Position numbers and translations under genes: made by a program. The notes under the pieces are model-generated. The model was given only the letters and a program-made list of their open reading frames with translations, did not search any database and had not been told where the DNA came from. A stretch of DNA of 64,000 bases, from positions 434,001 to 498,000 of the forward strand of contig BCHH01000001.1 in the NCBI GenBank assembly GCA_001599595.1, given 5' to 3'. Origin of the DNA: Beverwykella pulmonaria. Its lineage: Eukaryota > Ascomycota > Dothideomycetes > Pleosporales > Melanommataceae. Position 1 is the first letter of the stretch. Every line of letters starts with the position of its first letter. Shown here in pieces: positions 12,379 to 22,438 of this stretch.

Positions 12379-13809
12379 TTAGGGACCTATATTTCCCAGA
12401 AACACTACGAGCACCGCACAATATCTGTAAGACTATTAGCTCCATGTGCACTATCACAGTGCAAAGACATGAAATCCAGTATGCCACAAGAGGGAACAAA
12501 GATAAGAATTGACCACCCAAGTGCGGTTGACCAGCAATACGGGCTGGGTTATGTAAGGTACAAAATAAGCGACAGATTTGTGAATTGACAAAATAATGAT
12601 ACATATGTACAAGATCAACTTACGCAGCAGTGGCAGCGAACACCTCATGCCTCTTCGCTTTCGTACACAGACTCAGTGCCACAGAGAATGCCATGGTAAA
12701 GAGGAAGATGATGAGAATCTTGATATGACCGCTCTCTTTTGTGCCGAACAATGCAATGACAGGCGCCATGAGCAGTACGACGGCCAGGAAGGTGATAATG
12801 AGTCGAGAGAAGATGTCGATGCGTTTCTTGGAATAGAGTCTTACGAGCTTTTCGGACGTGCTGCTGCGGTCGCGCTTCGATATGAAGAGTCGCTGGTGGA
12901 GACGTTAGCTATGAATGGGATCACGAGACTCTCGCGTTCAGTACTAGGCAAGGAGGTATTGGGGCGTAGGCGTGCCACTCACCCTAGTGACAGGGCCACC
13001 GAACTTGGACAAAGCCGTCTCGACGCGGCCATCAAACCAGCTACCTTCCTTCGCATCAACGATGGAAACAAAGTCACGGTCTTTGTAAAATGTCGAGGCC
13101 TCATCTTGCGTTAAAGGGGCAAATTGGTCGACCCAGTTCCGAACACTGCTGTAATTTCTCTGCGTCGCTCTCTGCAGAGTAGCGAAGGATCTGGTACGCT
13201 GAACAATATCGTTGTATTCACGTAGCTTTTCGTCAATCCTGTTGATCAGATCGCGTCTCTCGCCCGACGAGCGTTCTTCACGCGTCCGACACTTCAACAT
13301 GGTATCATCGGTCTTGTTTGCAGCCTTGTCCATGGCTAGCAGATTTTGCTCCAGTTCGCGGAGCTCATCTTGCCGGTAGAGAAGGACGCGGTTGTGGAGG
13401 AACCCGTATTTGCGGCAGATGAGGAAGTTTTCGTCGCTGTTCATGAAAGCGGCAAAGCGAGGGTAGCCGTCGGGATGGTCGTCAACTATGGCCATGCATC
13501 AGTATTCGTCGCTTCATCTTGTTATACGTAGTCCATGGACGCACTTCGTTGATAGTCAAACGCATTGACATCAGCCGTCTCTCCATCTTCGGACTCTGCC
13601 AAGTCTTCCTCGATATCTTCCAGATTCGCGCTGACTGGCGACGGGAACCCAATATAGTGGCTGAGGCTCCGATCGACAGGCCTGATAGACTGGCTCTCTA
13701 GGTCCCTCCTCTCGATGTCGCTGCCACAGACGGTCGAAGCATCGCTGCTGTACGAGGTATGCCGTCCGTTACTGGCGGGTGTCTGTGGGGCTTCGCTGGG
13801 AGAGTCCAT
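12379..13809 (-). CDS. DUF6594-type membrane protein
   Basis: Four exons (13809-13545, 13485-12983, 12892-12624, 12424-12379) join in frame to 360 residues. A low-complexity Ser/Asp/Glu-rich N-terminus (about 90 residues) precedes a conserved block with GYPRFAAFMNSDENF and YGFLHNRVLLYRQDELREL, which is the signature start of the fungal DUF6594 family. A coiled-coil-like middle is followed by two or three hydrophobic helices at the end (LIITFLAVVLLMAPVIALF, ILIIFLFTMAFSVALSL, YCAVLVVFLG). The function of the family is not established. The terminal exon was found by its conserved YCAVLVVFLGN end after a 199-bp intron, longer than the others. It lies between the NLR-like gene and the caspase-fold gene. 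Confidence 0.82.
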
Positions 13810-14270
13810 AAATCCGATTGAACACGTGAGGTTAGCAGCGGCAATTACATGTGTGAGTCAATGTAGAAAGCGCGAGAAACAGATAATTCATTCGAGATAT
13901 AACCACAATGGTATTCGGCTGCCTCGATATCCACTCAGCTGCAAAGGGCAACGCGGGGCCTGTGCCAAGGGGGCTTTGACCGGTCACCAGCCACATCAAT
14001 ATGCGCTGTGGCACGCGTGTCATGGGTGCGAATTGTGTGTAATCTCACGCTGGTGGACGCGATTGGAGGAGGCGTTGCAAAGACAAGCAATAACTAGCAC
14101 AGCCCCCACAAGTCGTGCCGCAAGTCGGGGCTGAGGCTCCGAAACTGGCCCCCACATCTCACGAGTTTGCCTCCTACCATCCCAATCAATAATTCCCTCG
14201 GAAACGCCGTAATCCCATGCAAATTCTCACACCAGCCACCGCCTCTCATCCAGCTGCTGCGTGGGTCAGA

Positions 14271-14740
14271 TCAGAACATGATCGACCCGGAGATGTTGCT
14301 CTTCGTCCGTCCGGACGCGTCTTGGATGTCATATCGCCACCGCTCGGAGCGATCTCGAGGAGCGTGACAATAGACGACATAGAAAGGGCCAGCAGTCTTT
14401 CCTTCTTTCAGACGCAGGAAGATGCTGTCGTTGACTTTCCAGGCGGATGGGGGCTAGTACTCTTGTCAGTGTTGGCATCGCAATCCCGCGAAGAACACAA
14501 GGCATACCGCTTTCCACCTGCCTACCCCGACATCAGCCCTGTATTCGGGGGCATCTTGTGTCTCAGTTTCGGGGGACGTAGGAGGAGTCACGTCCTTCGT
14601 TTCGTCAGTGTCGATGTTTTGGTGCTAGGCTGGCCAACATTTACCTCAAGCTTGTCAGTCGTCGCTTCTTTCATCGCTGCCTGCCTGGCTTCGTTTGTCG
14701 CTGCGTTCGTTGCTTCGTTCGTTGCTTCGTTCGTCGCCAT
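14271..14740 (-). CDS. Small uncharacterised protein (121 aa)
   Basis: Three exons (14740-14645, 14594-14508, 14453-14271) give 121 residues with phase-0 introns of 50 and 54 nt. The N-terminus is a short repeat of Ala-Thr-Asn-Glu units (ATNEATNEATNAATNEA), likely helical and hydrophilic. The middle is Pro/Thr/Glu-rich. The C-terminal half is compact: WKVNDSIFLRL ... GPFYVV ... WRYDIQDASG, which resembles a small beta-barrel (SH3- or chromo-like) seen in many short fungal proteins. No signal peptide or membrane segment. Function unknown. It sits tail-on between the DUF6594 and caspase-fold genes, all on the minus strand. Splicing restores one frame throughout, which supports a real gene. Confidence 0.6.
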
Positions 14741-14825
14741 GGTTGCAAGTGCAGACCGAAATGTAGCCCTTCTTCAACCTTCCTATATATCGAGGCGGCC
14801 TGCCGGTGAACGATTACCAAGGTGA

Positions 14826-16472
14826 CTACCAGGCAACAAGGCTAAACATGTCATGTGCGATCATGTGGTTGCAGCGGCATTGCTTTTGGGCGATGCACTG
14901 CACCGCCCAGCCAATGACGGTGGGGGCCAAAACACCCATCGAAAAGAACAACAGGCCATCAAGGGTGCGCTGAGATAAGCGCATGTTCGTAGCGCGCTGC
15001 AAGAGAGTGCCACTAAATTTGGCGGGCGCATCCGCTTGTTCTTCCCGGCTTATCACCTGCAGAGCCGCATCCGCCATTGCTGGGTGTTCTGGAGCGTCGG
15101 TTAGATGGGGTGTTTTCTTCGAGTGGAAGTACTGATCCGACGTCAAGCGTTCATCATGCGTTACTACCTGAGCTTTGCTCCAGTCGAACAGTCCGACATC
15201 CCTTGGCTTATGTACGTGAAACCGCTCGCTAGTTGCCGCCGAAGGAGATGGAGGAGAGCTATTAGTCCTGCAAAGTTGTCGAGCCCGCTCCAACTCAAGC
15301 TTGTGACGGGCGCGAGTCAATACGGGTCGCAGGCGGTTTGCTAAATAAACAATCCGTATGAACTCGCTCAACTTTTTGTTTGGGCTATGCATGTTCTGCA
15401 TCTTGACCATCTGGACGAAAGGTATCCACTGAAGTGCCTTGACTACTTTGTTGAGCTCCATGATGTCTAGACTCTTTGTGAGATGGAAGCGTACGTCGAT
15501 CGTGTATTCCGAATCGTTCGATGCCGTCGTGGCATTATCTTTCTGGCGACACGGCCTCAACCAAATCCTTCCGAAGTCAAACCTAGACTGAGTGAAATGG
15601 AACGGTTTATGCGCCTGATGCTGTTGCTGGTAGACTTGGCGGTAGAGATCGGAAGTGGAGAAGCCCTCGGGAGTGTCTCCGATCATCTTTACCAACGTAG
15701 TCGTGAGGATCTTCGTGAAAGACCCTTCCTGACCTGGTGCTCTTGCCCAATCTTTCTCCGCAATGGAGCAGAAGAGTTCACATTTCCTGCCGCCAAAAGG
15801 CTGGTCCGTGAAAGCTCCTGCGGCAAAACAGCTGTCAACGATCAACAGAATGTCCGTCTCAGAAGTCTTGATTTGTTCACAAATTGCCTTGAAGCTGATG
15901 TGAGGCTGTTCGGGTCGTCCCTTCGAAACGGGAAGATCCATGCTCCCTTTGGTGTCTATTGGCGATTCGGGAATGCTGATCTCGCTGAGGTTCGTGTTTG
16001 TTCTCGAAATGCTGCCATTGGCTACACCATGTGGCGATCTTCTTGCGAAAAGTTCCAAATCGATTCCCTCTTTCGTTTCTTTTCTTTCTGCATGGCCACC
16101 ATAGTATATTATGCCTAGCTTTGAAGGACTGTCGTAACAGCGGCTAAACGCCTGCAGTCGGTTGAAGAGCGACTGATCCGACTCCGTAGGCGGTATCTCA
16201 TACTGTTCGGTTCTGAAATTAAACTTGTCTTTGAAAACGTGCTCCAACGTGTTAACCTGCATCAATGATTAGTCACCGAACAGGCGTAGCTCGTGGAGCG
16301 ATAAGACCTCTTTCTCCTTGCAATTCATGTCGTCTTCCCTCCAAGTGAGAAGCAGAACTCCGACAGAATCATACTCTGCGTTTCCATCGCGATAGCATCC
16401 TGCGATAGATTTGTTGAACTCAATCTGCGCGATCTTGCGATCGAGATTGAAGAATCGAGGGGGGTTCGGCAT
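14826..16472 (-). CDS. Caspase-fold (peptidase C14-like) protein with C-terminal TM
   Basis: Two exons (16472-16308 and 16256-14826, 51-nt intron) give 531 residues. The caspase fold starts at about residue 34 with YDSVGVLLLTW, continues with the His motif LGIIYYGGHAE (His110) and the Cys motif LIVDSCFAAGAF (Cys198), so the catalytic dyad is intact. Next comes GSFTKILTTTLV, matching the usual helix after the cleavage loop. A basic linker of about 130 residues follows, and a hydrophobic segment near residues 490-515 (FFSMGVLAPTVIGWAVQCIA) suggests a single membrane anchor at the end. Family members are cysteine proteases of the metacaspase/paracaspase type. The intron donor (GTCTTA) is weak and the exact N-terminus less certain. 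Placement near an NLR-like gene and a HET relic is suggestive of a cell-death role, by inference. Confidence 0.8.
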
Positions 16473-16650
16473 AGCGCCTAGAATGTAGTAGCTGAGAACT
16501 GCAAGAATCAGGTGTGCAAACAATATCATTCAACAGCTTTCTCCCTTTGGGGCTCAAACTCGTACATATAGCGACAATCTCGACGTTACACAACAGTTGA
16601 TGGCAAATGATGCGCATGTCAGGTCAGACGAAGAGGGCTAAAAAGCGAGG

Positions 16651-16752
16651 GCGGCCGCCAAACGGCCCCCAAAATGTTCGCATGGGCGGCCGCCAAAATT
16701 GCCTAGCCCCTAATAGGTACAGCGGATGGCGGCATTTGTGGTGCCTATTAGG
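16651..16752. repeat. Duplicated NotI motif and inverted repeat upstream of caspase-fold gene
   Basis: GCGGCCGCCAAA occurs twice, at 16651-16662 and 16686-16697. Just beyond, CCTAATAGGTAC (16709-16720) and GTGCCTATTAGG (16741-16752) form an 11-of-12 inverted repeat with a 20-nt loop. The block lies 180-280 bp upstream of the caspase-fold start and could be a regulatory site or a small transposon relic; nothing decides between these. Confidence 0.5.
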
Positions 16753-17699
16753 AACGATTGTTGTTCATCTCTCAAAAGGTGGTCAGGAACCGTTTCCAAG
16801 CCCGTCCAGCTGGTTCCAATTTTAGATCAGTGTGCGGCAGCTGAACAGCCTTTCACAGCCAAGCAATTAAACAAGAGACGTGGAACTTCTTGAAAAGCAA
16901 CTGCACCGTTCGACCACTCAATCACCCTGTCTTTTACTTGCTCTAGCTTCATAAAAAGATCATGAGTAATTGTTGGAGGTTTAAATACCTTGGAAGCCAC
17001 CCCGACAGTTACTGCCGGGTATCTCCATAGCGCGTTATCGTATCGGCTGGAGATGGAAATACTCACACTACGGCGTTTGCTTATTTCTTCGTAGTATATA
17101 TGGAAGGGTTTTTTGATGGGGGGACGATGACCATTTGGCGACTGCGTTGTTCTAGGAGAGAGATCAGGTCAGAGCAGCTTATAAGCCGTCGACCTTGATC
17201 AGCTAGCTACATCAGGATAAGCCTAAGCCGTTACAATATATCTCCGGCGTCCGACTTTTCAGCTCGTCAGGTCAATCAACACCCTCAACTCCCACTGCCT
17301 AGCTCAACAGTAACATCAAGGCCTGTCTCGATAAGAATCTTGCCTAGAAGGGTTGGTGTTTTGCTAGTGATCCTTTATCTTCACCTTCCCAGCTACCTGC
17401 CCTTGGTTTTACGGTTACGCAAAACACTATCTTCCCTTTCCTTTTCCCTACTTCCACTGTCGGTCCTTCTCCCACCCAATCGTAAATGACGCCACCATCG
17501 CTCAGTAACCCGATCAATCCGGATGGAAAATCGAATTTATGATACAGAGAGGCCCTATTTTAAGACAAGGAATGATTAAGCGATTAAATGGGTTGTTGAT
17601 GAGACTGGTAGCCTAGAATGCAACATGCTGGTTCCCTTCTCAGATTTAACCCAAAGCGCCCACCTCAAGTAACCCATTTACTACGCTAAAATGCTGCGT
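16753..17699. other. Intergenic region, nothing recognised
   Basis: No coherent frame or splice pattern was found. The part next to 17700 may hold further, unreadable pieces of the HET relic (a trace of the S-x-W-x-T region after the last recognisable segment). Confidence 0.35.
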
Positions 17700-18074
17700 T
17701 CCATGTCCGCTAGCACAACAGGTCGCTTCCAATCAAGCCACTAACCTCAAAATTGGATAGATATGCGTAGAATTTGTCCGCCTTGTAATAATACCGACAC
17801 ATAGAGTTAATGGTTTCTAAAACCTCTGCGCTACTGAATTGTCGATGTAGCAGATGTCTATCAAGAAGAACTGCAGGCCGTCATTTCACTACCTACTTGC
17901 CGCACAAGGTAAGCTTTAGATAACCCGTCTTATTCGGTCCGTACATTCCGTTAAGTCTCTAAAGGTGGTTACTTCGTGATCCTCTCCCCAAGTATGCGAC
18001 AAGATTACATACCAGGGGACATTTCTTCCCACATATTCGACCAGGCTCAATTTGCTGTCGTTTTCATACCGCAT
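17700..18074 (-). pseudogene. HET-domain (heterokaryon incompatibility) relic
   Basis: From the ATG at 18074 the minus strand encodes the canonical start of a HET protein: MRYENDSKLSLVEYV, then VPWYVILSHTWGED and EVTTFRDL. The expected continuation is present but in shifted frames: YGPNKTGYLKLTLCGK (plus-one shift, then a TAG), GLQFFLIDICYIDN, and SAEVLETINSMCRYYYK in another frame. The order and spacing match the HET domain (JSHTW, then the I-D-x-C-x-I-D core, then the S-E-x-INSM-x-x-WY block). At least two frameshifts and one stop make it non-functional. A later trace of the W-x-T-R-GWTLQE segment carries TGA where Arg is expected, again a C-to-T type change. Confidence 0.75.
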
Positions 18075-18523
18075 AAGGATGGATCGCCAGCGAGCGGTAG
18101 CTAAGCAAATAATTCGAATGGACGTAAACAAATCGAGAAGTGTCCAAAGATACACCACTTTCACGTTGTAGGAAAATGGTGATAGTAGACAAATTGACCA
18201 AGCGTACCTACCAAGTACTGGTATAGACAGATGCTGGAATGAAAAAAGCATACATTAATGTTAGTTGTGAGGATGCGCCTGGCTATGCAAATCATTCCAG
18301 TATTTTTTGACGAACGCTGTTCGATCATTTTCTAAGTTTCTCTATTGTGATATTTAAAGCTCCATTGAAGCTCCAGGACCCTCTCAGCCTATGTATATTA
18401 TCTTTTGTTGCTCATTGGTTAGCAACAAATACAGTTCCTCATTCCTTACTAGAACGCCTCCTCGCTTGTTCCGTTCACTATATTGATGAATCAGTATACC
18501 TTTCATATTTCCAACCTGTACGC

Positions 18524-18833
18524 TCACATATATTCGTAGATATAACAGAAAGGCCTAGCAAGTGTACTGGACGCATCCGTAATTGTGATATTCGGGAAGC
18601 CAACATATTCGCCCATAGTCATAATATCATCAAGCGTCGCATTTCGAGTCGGCGGGATATTCTGGAAAGTAAGCATACCCGCAATAGTATATCTCCTCCT
18701 CTTAATGTCCTGGTTCTGCCAGGTCCACCAGACGCGATCGACCATTGTATGGTGGAGCCAGAAATACGGATCAGATGGTGAGTTGTAGAAGTCGGTGCCC
18801 GCGTCACCGGCCGGCAATGGATGACGACTCCGC
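18524..18833 (-). pseudogene. Tyrosinase C-terminal copper-B relic
   Basis: The minus strand encodes GTDFYNSPSDPYFWLHHTMV, DRVWWTWQNQD and then an NATLDDIMTMG ... FCYIYEYM end. This is the copper-B region and tail of fungal secreted tyrosinases, with the metal-binding HH intact. The copper-A half is missing. An exon-like piece upstream (around 18910-19004, ending CSGSTHG) is separated by an intron-like segment, but the phases do not match by one base. I read it as a truncated and probably dead tyrosinase. An intact gene with unusual splicing is less likely because no signal peptide or copper-A histidines are visible further upstream. Confidence 0.65.
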
Positions 18834-19258
18834 CATCTGAAAACGGAACTCTGCCACTAGCAAGGAGTCGACGAGCACCAACAAAGGATATGCAATGTCA
18901 GTATAGCTCAATTCACCATGTGTCGAACCGCTGCATTGATATTCGTACCAATCGCTGTTCTGTCTCATAGATATAGGCGGGTTGCGGGGTTCATCACTGA
19001 CCATGCGTTCATGATGCCATTCGCTTGATGATCACGCAATCCCTTGCGAGTCCACAGCACCCCAACAGCTACTCCTTTAGTGCTCACAGGTCGCATACTT
19101 GCATCTGACGCGATAAGACATTACCAAACTGCGTGGGGCACGTCGCTTGCGGTGTTTTTGTATAAGAATCGTGATAGTAAGGACTAGAAAGATAAATCAC
19201 TAAGATTTGAGACTCTGTGGCTGCAATTTTTGTCAACTTCTTCATTTAACATACTATC

Positions 19259-20557
19259 ATGGCTCCCGGACTTGTAGAAACTGAGCAGCAGTCTCAAATT
19301 GAGATTTCCTCCAAGACAGCAAAGGTTCCAAAGCCACTGCAGCTATCAGGCACGCTCGACAAGTACGAGTCTTTCGACGTCACTCCTGTGATAGGAACAG
19401 AGTACCCTACGCTCATGGTCGTGGACTTGCTGAATGCTCCAAACGCCGATGAACTGATCAGAGATCTTGCAATCAAGAGTAAGTGCATACTATATGGTCT
19501 CCTCCTTTTATACATTGACAACGACTAGTCTCGCAGCGTGGCGTAGTCTTCTTCCGAGCCCAGGACGAACTGACGAACGACCTCCAAAAGACGTTAATAC
19601 AGCGCCTTGGAGAGCTGACAGGGAAGCCATCGACTTCCGGTCTTCATATCCATCCAATTCTCAACTCTGATCGTGAACTCGGTGGATCGGATCCCGAGAT
19701 CAGTACTATCAGCTCGGTGCAGTTTAAGAAGATCTACGACAACTCCAAATTCGATACGAGCAAGAAGATCCAGAGTTCAGCGCAGTGGCATTCGGATATT
19801 GCTTTTGAGCCAGTTCCAGCGGACTATACGAGCTTGAGATTGACAGAACTTCCTACGACGGGTGGTGGTAAGCATCACTTAAAGTGTTGTTTTGATGGAA
19901 GACGCTCACTTCGTAGATACCCTCTGGGCTTCTGGCTATGAGCTATACGACCGTCTCAGCACGCCTTATCAGAAGTTCCTCGAAGGTCTTACTGCAACGT
20001 TCTCCCAGCCAGGCTTTAAGGAAGTTGCAGACAAAGGTGGGTTCAAGCTGTACGACAAGCCGCGAGGAGCACCTGAGAATGTGGGAGAGGATCTCACAGC
20101 CATCCACCCAGTGATTCGAACGAATCCTGTGTATGTCTGATTTCCTTACCACTCATGATTCATTTGCTGATTTGGTCAGGACTGGTTGGAAGAGCATCTT
20201 CCCGGTCGGAGGTCACGTACAGCACATCAATGACTTGACCAAGGAAGAGAGTGATGTATTGTTGAAGTGGTTTATTCGTCTCGTGCAAGAGAACCATGAT
20301 CTGCAAGTCAGGTTTAAATGGACTGCTCCGAACGATCTTGGTAAGCGGTTGATACTTCGAGGATCGAAGTGAAAGCCCGTATGACTAATATTGATACAGC
20401 GATCTGGGACAATAGAAGCGCGTTCCATTCAGCCACTTTTGACTACGAGGGACAAGGAGAGCGTTTTGGTAATAGGGCCGTTGGGTTAGGAGAGAAGCCG
20501 TTCTTGGATCCGAATAGCAAATCGAGACGCGAGGCACTAGGCCAGGTCCAAGCGTGA
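19259..20557 (+). CDS. TauD/TfdA-type Fe(II)/2-oxoglutarate dioxygenase
   Basis: Five exons (19259-19478, 19529-19867, 19917-20130, 20180-20340, 20400-20557) give 363 residues. The family oxidises sulfonates, taurine or related acids, releasing sulfite and CO2 and coupling the reaction to 2-oxoglutarate decarboxylation. The iron ligands are visible: QWHSD gives His161 and Asp163, and IWDNRSAFHSATFDY gives the distal His321 near the 2-oxoglutarate-binding end. GVVFFRAQ is the usual first core strand. Length matches fungal alpha-ketoglutarate-dependent sulfonate dioxygenases (about 360-390). No signal peptide, so cytosolic. The intact gene sits among relics of unrelated genes and has no obvious partner. 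The real substrate cannot be told from sequence. Confidence 0.88.
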
Positions 20558-20753
20558 TAAATTACGGGAAGGAGTGGTCCAAGGTGTGATTTTCAGTACT
20601 TTTTCGAACAAGAAGCCGCATAATTAGTGATCTAGCATGAAAATATGCGCAATTAATCATTGCATACACCGAAGGATACGTGCACACAACATTTTATACT
20701 ATCTTTTGGCATTCATCTTTGTGATTGCTAGTTATGTGCGTGAATTTCTACTG

Positions 20754-21204
20754 TTAAGGCTGCCCGAAATAGCACCGATATGAGCTCATGATGCTCTGGA
20801 AGTTGGCATTCGCTAAGTTATCGGTTCCTGGGCCTTTGACGTGGATACTACACCCCGCGGGATTGTATTTGCCACATCCTTTGTTTCTGCCATCGAAGAT
20901 GAGCGTAGGGAAGATATGAGTTTCAAAATAGGCAACGTACTGGAAGAGCGAACAGACAACGCCTAGCTCGGGCTGCACAGATACGACAGCATCATTCCAA
21001 TCTTTTGTTAAGTTGTCTGGGATTGATCTTAGCATAAAAATTGAAGCGCCTAAGGAGAAAACATGGAATGATCTTACAGCATTTCCCTGCGTCAGCCACA
21101 ATGTCCTGGCATCGACCGCTGAAGTTGACCTGGTCACAGACTTTGAGATTGATGTCCTTACTATAGGCAAGGCTAGAGAGAATAATCAGTAAAGAGAGAT
21201 GCAT
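20754..21204 (-). pseudogene. Cysteine-rich secreted protein, probably broken
   Basis: An ATG at 21204 starts a good signal peptide (MHLSLLIILSSLAYS) followed by a Cys-containing start with VCDQVNFSGRCQDIV. A downstream frame ending at 20754 continues with SIPDNLTKDWNDAVVSV and several Cys in a spacing reminiscent of small fungal beta/gamma-crystallin-like secreted proteins. The donor GTAAGA and nearest acceptor leave the two parts out of frame by one base, unless a 28-nt intron is accepted, which is below the usual fungal minimum. I therefore treat it as a frameshifted gene. Function unknown. Confidence 0.45.
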
Positions 21205-21710
21205 TGTCAGTACAAGTGATGAAACCGGGAAGAAGAGTATCATTCGGTTGTTCAAATGCTAGCACCGCAGCCGGTTCCCAGTTAATATGGGAACTTCCGC
21301 CACATAGATCCATTACCTGGTGATTGGGGGATGTTTATTTTGATGTTGTGCAACCACCATTCGATCTAACCGATCCACAATAGCGCCACTCTAAGCTCAC
21401 CGGTCATAACAGTTCGGGTACTCGTAAATTACAGCCATCTATTCTTTCATTATAGTGGAATACATGCTAACGGGCTGAGATACCGGAAACGGATCTACAC
21501 TCGTGAATTCATTCATAGTTCGGACGATGGATTGTTTTGATCTCCGCTGTGTCGAATGCGCTAGCGGTAAAAAAATGTGATGCAAGACACCCCGTTCGCA
21601 ATGAAGGTACTCACAGTAGTGTTTTTCGATACTCCTAATTTCTCATCTGGTCCCTTTCCACCTCTTCGATATCCTTCATCAGCCCGAATGGGCGGTGTAC
21701 TAATGAACCT

Positions 21711-22405
21711 TTACCTAAGATTTATGAAAGTGGAGGGAACCCCAGCTTTCTTGATCTCTAGAGCCGCACCTCCGTCTATCACCGGTGGGTTCTGAGGCAT
21801 TCCTTCCCATATAACTTCGCCCTGGTTCGCAATACAATTCGACAGCACTACCATGCCTCCAACTTGGTTATTGGTGTTGAAATTCTCACAGGCTTGCATC
21901 AGCATGTAGATACTTTCCGCAATTTTGGAACTGCTTGTCGGTCAGTGTGATTCCTTTCGGTAATGAGTGAAAAGCGCACCAATTGTAGTCAGCACTGATC
22001 ATTTGCGGGTTGGCACCAGTGAACCAGATGTTTGCCTCAACATCGTTAATCGTCGCTAATGTGATGTACGGTTGAGTACGGTCCACATAACATCTGCAGT
22101 CGGTTCTCGTGACTGAATCAAAGTACGCGGCAAGTTCATGGGCTTGAGAGAGCGTTGGCAAGTTGATCTCATCTGAGCATAAGAAGCCGTATTGTGGCGT
22201 GTCACTGCGGTTGCGTACAACTTTCCGGCCTGCCTTCTGTTAGTCGCTAGCATACGTGTCCGGGTAGAATTAAGAAGAAGCTGCTACCTGTCGACGTAGG
22301 AGCATGACCTAGAAGATTGATCTCTTGGGAAGTGTGGAAACGGGAAGCTGCAGTGCACTTCACTAGAAAAATCAAGAAGAATGTGTACACGATCAAGAAG
22401 GCCAT
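21711..22405 (-). pseudogene. Secreted-protein relic with frameshift
   Basis: A signal peptide (MAFLIVYTFFLIFLVKCTAA) is followed by coding-like segments: DEINLPTLSQAHELAAYFDS, CRCYVD, NIWFTGANPQ and, after ITLTDKQFQNCGKY, a jump of one base into MLMQACENFNTNNQVGG and a Pro-rich end. The pieces are contiguous and ordered, so a one-base insertion near 21905 breaks the frame. The first intron phase is also ambiguous. No family is recognised. It is separate from the neighbouring 20.8-21.2 kb relic, though both have signal peptides and the same strand. Confidence 0.45.
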
Positions 22406-22438
22406 TGTCGGGTGCCCAAGAATCTTGAGGTAGACCAA

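Noticed and set aside
14217..14825. Plus-strand frame of 202 residues
   Set aside because: It is the antisense shadow of the spliced minus-strand gene at 14271-14740; its VASFVA repeats mirror that gene's ATNE repeats.
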